Shown here piece after piece: positions 63,101 to 64,000 of a stretch of 64,000 nt of DNA. A program made the position numbers and the translations under genes. The DNA lies in assembly GCA_037783415.1 (NCBI GenBank), contig JAZGTN010000170.1, positions 3,515,501-3,579,500 of the forward strand, given 5' to 3'. The DNA comes from Leptasterias polaris. Lineage: Eukaryota > Echinodermata > Asteroidea > Forcipulatida > Asteriidae. Numbering within the stretch: the stretch's first letter is position 1; every line of letters begins with the position of its first letter. The notes under the pieces are model-generated. The model saw only the letters and a list, made by a program, of their open reading frames with translations. It was not told the DNA's origin and made no database searches.

Positions 63101-63521
63101 AACTTTTTAGGAAAAAGTGACATCATTACTAGCTTGCACACATTACTAGGCAGTAGATTTACTTGGTCAATTGGGTGCAACCAACAGTCCTTCATTGAGT
63201 TGTAAAACTCCTTCAAACACAGTGATCTGTTTGCCCAAATCAATGATGAAGTTGTACATTCTCCAAGCTGCCTCCTTATTTCCTTGCTGCTATGACATCA
63301 CATAGGTTCTCATGAATATGCAAATTTTCAATCTCTAGTGACTTTTTACAAGCTGCTATAATGGCACATTTGTTATATTGAGTATTGAAATTTTCATTAG
63401 CATTATGAATCTAATCGAGTAATTATTCTTCATTTTTTTCCTCCCTAGTCTTGCTGTTCATAGCAGTAATGTTATCATGGCAACGGGACAAACAGCTGGA
63501 CAACATGAGACTGAACAATCT
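42009..63521 (+). CDS. EF-hand / HELP / WD40 protein of the EML (EMAP-like) family, 13 exons, 3' end outside window
   Basis: EML proteins bind and organise microtubules through a HELP motif and tandem beta-propellers. Thirteen exons give 2814 nt, exactly 938 codons, with every junction GT-AG and in phase. Residues 1-105 are polar and low-complexity. About 108-172 hold two degenerate EF-hand-like helix-loop-helices. About 205-290 hold a second pair: the first loop is lost, while the second (270-281) has D1, E3, N5, G6, I8 and E12, a usable calcium loop. About 290-790 is a Lys/Ser/Pro- then Asp/Glu-rich linker. About 835-910 match the HELP region: FVIRGQEVSYYKPD, LELDWIYGYRGNDC, YFIGKVAILYN and QRHYTQH. 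915-938 begin blade one (VIMATGQTAGQ). The EML trimerisation coiled coil was not seen. Start: first ATG after an in-frame TAA at 41994. The family call is firm. No specific orthologue is named. Confidence 0.88.
43964..44029. repeat. Small hairpin
   Basis: GTCATGTGTGGGA and TCCCACACATGAC pair over 13 bp around a 40-nt loop. Confidence 0.7.
45086..45560 (+). mobile_element. LINE 3' fragment split by a TTAA element
   Basis: GGAACTCCTTGCTCGGTGCA at 45086-45118, then from about 45425 CCTTCAGCTC, CGAGTTATTTTCATCTTAAA and AAGAGTGGTTTTTAGCCTTG. The same order is unbroken at 45888-46045. The gap is the element at 45119-45416. Confidence 0.75.
45119..45416. mobile_element. TTAA-type element, family C, copy 3, 5'-shortened
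   Basis: It starts inside the family (TTTTTGGAACCGTTCGATTG) and ends CACTCCCTTTAA, matching 12664-13063 in between. Confidence 0.75.
45786..46050 (+). mobile_element. LINE 3' fragment with ORF2 C-terminus
   Basis: The frame reads NSFIPRTASLWNSLPG then FPPSYNLDCF and a stop at 45968-45970. A/SLWNSLP is a typical LINE C-terminal block. The tail has AAGATAAATAAA. Confidence 0.75.
46241..46641. mobile_element. TTAA-flanked element, family C, copy 4
   Basis: TTAAAGGCAAAGTGTACC to GTATACGTTCTCTTTAA, about 400 bp, with the CACAATCTGAGAAATG / GTTTCTCAGATTC hairpin. Confidence 0.8.
46692..46704. promoter_or_regulatory. X-box-like palindrome GTTGCTAAGCAAC
   Basis: A 13-bp symmetrical match to the form of RFX sites, which often control ciliary genes. 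It lies 256 bp upstream of exon 2 in intron 1. A one-base variant (GTTGCTTAGCAAC) sits in the repeat at 22779, so chance or repeat origin is possible. Confidence 0.25.
46961..47054 (+). CDS. EF-hand/HELP gene exon 2
   Basis: The acceptor is TTATTGCAG and the donor GTAAGA starts at 47055. The phase is 0 in and 1 out. It encodes GGKGGHQLPAIGSSS and LRKRTPLSTADF, a Gly/Ser-rich basic stretch without domain. Confidence 0.75.
47231..47615. repeat. Two palindromic GGCTGGTAAC-type repeats in tandem
   Basis: GGGCCCAATTTCATAGAGCC to GCTTTATGAAATAACGGG, then a second unit with GGTTACCAGCCAAAATAC and CTCTATGAAATTGGG. Confidence 0.7.
47735..47905. repeat. Dispersed TTATAAC repeat (relative at 61145-61335, opposite orientation)
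   Basis: GACTCTCGTTATAACAAGAT, CTGGGACTGGC, CTCTTTATAACAGGA and AAGAGGACAGCAA are found in reverse order and complement in intron 11. Confidence 0.7.
48190..48460. repeat. Dispersed repeat, CACAAGGG family, longest copy
   Basis: GGTTTGAACAAAGAAAAAG, GCCAACTGAGCCTTCTAGCC, CACCTGTAACTGCCATATAG, ACATGGGAAGTGGCAGCAG and GGGAAACTGACTGGGT give the fullest order of the family in this window. Confidence 0.7.
49650..49975. mobile_element. Inverted-repeat element rich in CCAATTGG, copy 1
   Basis: CCCTTACCAAAATTTCCAA pairs with the right end TTGGACACTTTGGAAAGGG. The flanks GCAAT/ATTGC extend the pairing. TCCAATTGGA occurs repeatedly inside. The copy at 60424-60803 is in intron 10. Confidence 0.8.
50926..51237 (+). 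CDS. EF-hand/HELP gene exon 3 (first EF-hand-like pair)
   Basis: The acceptor is TTGAGCAG and the donor GTTAGT starts at 51238. The phase is 1 in and 1 out. The helical RLRAIRISFRRLS is followed by a loop-like NTDNRVSTKD and ILVVLGEHNV, then TFQMIIRKFESERGVDYEG and LWKYM. The spacing is that of paired EF-hands, but loop positions 1 and 12 are not acidic in the first. Confidence 0.9.
51727..51945. repeat. Palindromic GGCTGGTAAC-type repeat in intron 3
   Basis: AGGGCCTAATTTCATAGAGC to CTCTTTGAAATTGTGCCC with ATACCAGTCACAGATGTTAC and TTTTGGCTGGTAACC. It ends 25 bp before exon 4. Confidence 0.8.
51971..52170 (+). CDS. EF-hand/HELP gene exon 4
   Basis: The acceptor is GTTTGTAG and the donor GTATGT starts at 52171. 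The phase is 1 in and 0 out. It encodes GRDSIQAINQ to DISRHGLLPRKM, including the third, degenerate EF-hand (LALVASISKAL to MRDISRHGLL). Confidence 0.88.
52228..52855. mobile_element. Non-autonomous hAT-like element in intron 4
   Basis: Ends AGGGTTCTCCCCA and TGGGGAGAACCCT are perfect inverted repeats of the type seen in hAT elements. Inside, CTCCGCGGCAGT is followed by 'gaa.ttaata' twice (about 52340 and 52507). No transposase frame. An 8-bp target duplication is not clear. Confidence 0.65.
53425..53598. repeat. Palindromic GGCTGGTAAC-type repeat in intron 4
   Basis: GCTTAAGCAGAAAATATTGC, AGGATACCAGTCAACAATTG, TTTGGCTGGTAACC and TATGAAATTGGGGCC. Confidence 0.8.
53599..55053. other. Rest of intron 4, no feature recognised
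   Basis: AT-rich, no recurring element. Ends in a T-rich acceptor TTTTTTGACAG. Confidence 0.5.
55054..55151 (+). CDS. EF-hand/HELP gene exon 5 (intact calcium loop, first part)
   Basis: The donor GTAAGT starts at 55152. The phase is 0 in and 2 out. FRRICLDQHISLGATLMRTM precedes KRCDDEKNGFI; the loop is completed by SWPEF at the start of exon 6. The intron splits the loop between its eighth and tenth residues. Confidence 0.9.
55363..55558. repeat. Palindromic GGCTGGTAAC-type repeat in intron 5
   Basis: TGGGCCCAATTTCATAAAGC to CTTTATGAAATTAAGCCC, near-complete copy of the family with TTTTGGCTGGTTACC. Confidence 0.85.
55932..56302 (+). mobile_element. tRNA-Leu(CAA)-derived SINE in intron 5
   Basis: TAGCCGAGTGGTTAAGAGC (A box), ACTCAAGCTCT around a CAA anticodon position and GGGTTCGAGTCCCAG (B box). 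The body ends CACCCTTGGTTTCATAACCA and a short AATAATAA tail, 52 bp before exon 6. The acceptor ends do not pair, so it is not a working tRNA. Confidence 0.88.
56355..56776 (+). CDS. EF-hand/HELP gene exon 6
   Basis: The acceptor is TTCTTCCTAG and the donor GTTTGT starts at 56777. The phase is 2 in and 1 out. It opens with SWPEFIMLLEKG (end of the last EF-hand), then a Lys/Pro/Ser-rich linker (KTPTKKPPSGVYKPQLSQKK). The frame stays open 148 nt past the donor into a hydrophobic tail. Confidence 0.85.
57026..57823 (+). CDS. EF-hand/HELP gene exon 7 (acidic linker, largest exon)
   Basis: The acceptor is TTTTTCTTAG and the donor GTAATG starts at 57824. The phase is 1 in and 1 out, 798 nt. It encodes DTLSIKSLPAQRKGKVITWD, a PTQTDPTQTDP repeat, a long Asp/Glu/Ser-rich region and a basic end (EKKMRAVYGKNPRRPVPSP). 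It is predicted to be disordered. Confidence 0.88.
57858..58305. mobile_element. TTAA-type element, family D, copy 3, in intron 7
   Basis: GTCATAGACTGGTAAATG to GACCCTACTTATAA with GAATGCTGCAGCCAGAGATG inside. It carries a direct duplication of about 47 bp (about 58105-58200, GTGACAGTTATTTTGGTG twice). It starts 34 bp after the donor. Confidence 0.75.
58403..58510 (+). CDS. EF-hand/HELP gene exon 8
   Basis: The acceptor is TCCTTGTAG and the donor GTGATT starts at 58511. The phase is 1 in and 1 out, 36 codons. Lys/Ser-rich linker (PSARKPTEIKANKMKSSTSS). Confidence 0.75.
59048..59149 (+). CDS. EF-hand/HELP gene exon 9
   Basis: The acceptor is TTTGCAGCAG, where both AGs keep the frame; the donor GTGTGT starts at 59150. 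The phase is 1 in and 1 out. Encodes AVASPPANERSDSNLQEPD and VETKSIVSQSSNDSR. Confidence 0.72.
59316..59951. repeat. Intronic block, copy 1 (intron 9), with minus-strand SINE inside
   Basis: 636 bp almost identical to 61484-62117: one 2-nt indel and a handful of substitutions. Its middle (about 59455-59765) is a minus-strand copy of the tRNA-Leu-type SINE seen at 55932. It ends 9 bp before exon 10. It covers most of the 811-bp intron 9. Confidence 0.92.
59961..60059 (+). CDS. EF-hand/HELP gene exon 10
   Basis: The acceptor is GCCTGGACAG and the donor GTTAGT starts at 60060. The phase is 1 in and 1 out, 33 codons. Encodes DYVLPKVQSSPSPSLNADLS and VDDGEDSLSQHLL. Confidence 0.75.
   Translation: MMSCQKFSPVQVRASMLTCLLMMGKTLCHSTY
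60228..60856. repeat. Dispersed repeat R, copy 1, split by a CCAATTGG element (intron 10)
   Basis: 60228-60423 and 60804-60856 together match 63176-63428 in intron 12 (AAAACTCCTTCTAACACAGT, ATGATGAAGTTGTACATTC, CTGCTATGACATCACATAA, ATTTTCATTATCATTATGAA). It ends 12 bp before exon 11. Confidence 0.85.
60424..60803. mobile_element. Inverted-repeat element rich in CCAATTGG, copy 2
   Basis: CCCTTACCAAAACTTCCAA to TTGGACATTTTGGTAAGGG, 380 bp. It interrupts repeat R, whose uninterrupted copy in intron 12 fixes both ends. It contains several runs of CCAACTCA-type repeats (CCAACTCACACCAACTCAAT). Confidence 0.88.
60868..61096 (+). CDS. EF-hand/HELP gene exon 11 (start of HELP region)
   Basis: The acceptor is GATTCCAGCAG (two in-frame AGs) and the donor GTGAGT starts at 61097. 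The phase is 1 in and 2 out. It encodes AEVEKANNPVLEEFSAASAE, PELPLPPPREEDGE, then the HELP lead FVIRGQEVSYYKPDAYVG and LELDW. Confidence 0.88.
61145..61335. repeat. Dispersed TTATAAC repeat in intron 11
   Basis: Reverse-complement relative of 47735-47830, with GCTGTCCTCTTAAAACGA, CTGTTATAAAGAGG and GTGTTATAATGAGAGTC; a T run lies at about 61230-61248. Confidence 0.7.
61418..61431. repeat. 14-G run
   Basis: Homopolymer after TTTTTTA in intron 11. Confidence 0.9.
61468..62147. mobile_element. Intronic block, copy 2 (intron 11), flanked by 17-bp direct repeats
   Basis: Block 61484-62117 copies 59316-59951. TATTGTATAATTTTTGA lies at 61468-61484 and again at 62131-62147. Between the block and the right repeat are extra TATTTTTTG-type units. 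The tRNA-like SINE inside is on the minus strand. Confidence 0.9.
62188..62479 (+). mobile_element. L2-like LINE 3' end abutting exon 12
   Basis: The frame reads RAFNFIAPSLWNVLP, then FKGLLKTHLFES and a stop near 62369, followed by AGAGGCTCCTGCATTATGCA and an ATT tail that runs to about 62477. Same family as 19415-19599. The acceptor AG of exon 12 comes within 5 bp of the tail. Confidence 0.85.
62483..62632 (+). CDS. EF-hand/HELP gene exon 12 (HELP motif core)
   Basis: The acceptor is ATTATTTAAAAG and the donor GTAAAT starts at 62633. The phase is 2 in and 2 out. It encodes IYGYRGNDCRCNLWAIEDG, VLVYFIGKVAILYN and SEDHTQRHYTQHTAEIK. GYRGxDCRxNL and YFIAxxxxLYN are hallmark segments of EML proteins, here well preserved. 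Confidence 0.95.
62681..62979. repeat. 60-bp minisatellite, five copies, in intron 12
   Basis: Unit CCAATGTTAGTAGTTATGGT onwards to CATCTTGCAAAAATTGTAT; the middle copies are identical, the first has two changed bases and the last lacks one. Because 60 is a multiple of three, a false open frame of 94 codons results. Confidence 0.95.
63176..63428. repeat. Dispersed repeat R, copy 2, uninterrupted (intron 12)
   Basis: Matches the two halves at 60228-60423 and 60804-60856 at roughly 85 percent by eye. It ends 20 bp before exon 13. Confidence 0.85.
63449..63521 (+). CDS. EF-hand/HELP gene exon 13 (start of WD40 propeller)
   Basis: The acceptor is CCTCCCTAG and the donor GTAAGT starts at 63522. 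The phase is 2 in and 0 out. Encodes SLAVHSSNVIMATGQTAGQ and HETEQS. VIMATGQTAG matches the IATGQVAG segment that follows HELP in EML proteins. The next exon is outside the window. Confidence 0.92.
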
Positions 63522-64000
63522 GTAAGTCTTTGCTCTTTTCAAACTACTTTAGACTCAACCAAATGTGGCCACTAAGTTTTCTTTCGTATTAACACTTTAC
63601 AAAATAATTTCAGCAATATTTCCTTATTTTCTAACACTGAAGAACCTGTTTTAGAACTGACAAAATCAAAAAATTGAATTTGAATTGCATGTTACAATCG
63701 GGAGCCAGGGCTCCAAATTTACACTGGACCGCAGGCCCAAGGCCAGTGCTTTTAGCCCCAGGCCAGTAAACTCACGACCAGACAAGTCCAGCGGTCTTAT
63801 GTTTTTGTTCACATGTTGACTTTCAATCTGATAAATATATTTCAGTTCTGTTGAGTATGGAAGATACAATAATTCAAATGAGATAAATCTTCCTTTTATA
63901 GTGCTTGTTCAAATTAAAACAGTTAAACTGGCAGGTATTTTGTTCTCAATTAAATTTTTGTTTTGTGAAAAGAATTCTTGTCAAGTGAAAACAAAAATCT
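63522..64000. other. Start of intron 13
   Basis: CAGGGCTCCAAATTTACACT at about 63707 and CCAGGCCAGTAAACTCACGA resemble the 'tactggccc' repeat near 51640-51720. No exon seen to the window end. Confidence 0.5.

Overview
The window looks like nuclear DNA of an animal, most likely an echinoderm (perhaps a sea star); this is an inference. Genes are split into small GT-AG exons separated by introns of 0.2-4.9 kb. The two genes I can assemble are animal proteins. The non-coding DNA is packed with short TTAA-flanked inverted-repeat elements, tRNA-Leu-headed SINEs and L2/CR1-like LINE tails. Nothing bacterial is present: no operons, and no rRNA or convincing functional tRNA genes.

Gene 1 (233-5273, +) is the C-terminal part of a D-xylulokinase (XYLB-type FGGY sugar kinase). 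Five exons assemble in phase to about 196 residues and a stop. The last exon is only 20 codons and lies 3.1 kb from the previous one. The 5' exons are outside the window.

From 5274 to 41984 I find no convincing gene. This stretch holds fold-back elements, TTAA elements, SINEs, an interstitial telomeric-repeat block (about 17970-18175), a 23-bp minisatellite, a 345-bp tandem array broken by a LINE with an open reverse transcriptase frame (26763-28980), a second LINE fragment (39755-41092) and a minus-strand LINE tail (35634-36040). One weak candidate for a 5' exon lies at 16252-16429.

Gene 2 (41985-63521 and beyond, +) assembles from 13 exons into 938 in-phase residues and runs off the right edge. 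The protein begins with EF-hand-like helix-loop-helix segments, the last of which has a complete calcium-binding loop. A long charged, low-complexity linker follows, then the HELP motif and the start of the WD40 propeller of the EML/EMAP microtubule-associated family. EF-hands in front of a HELP-WD40 module are not the layout of the well-known vertebrate EMLs, so this is the main candidate for something under-described.

The introns of gene 2 are unusual. A 634-636 bp block is nearly identical in introns 9 and 11, and the intron 11 copy is flanked by a 17-bp direct repeat. The acceptor of the HELP exon abuts the (ATT)n tail of a LINE. The ends of introns 10 and 12 come from the same repeat. 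In four consecutive introns, mobile or duplicated DNA therefore runs to within about 20 bp of the 3' splice site.

All exon boundaries were read by eye from reading frame, splice-site sequence, phase agreement and remembered protein families; no alignment or expression data were available.
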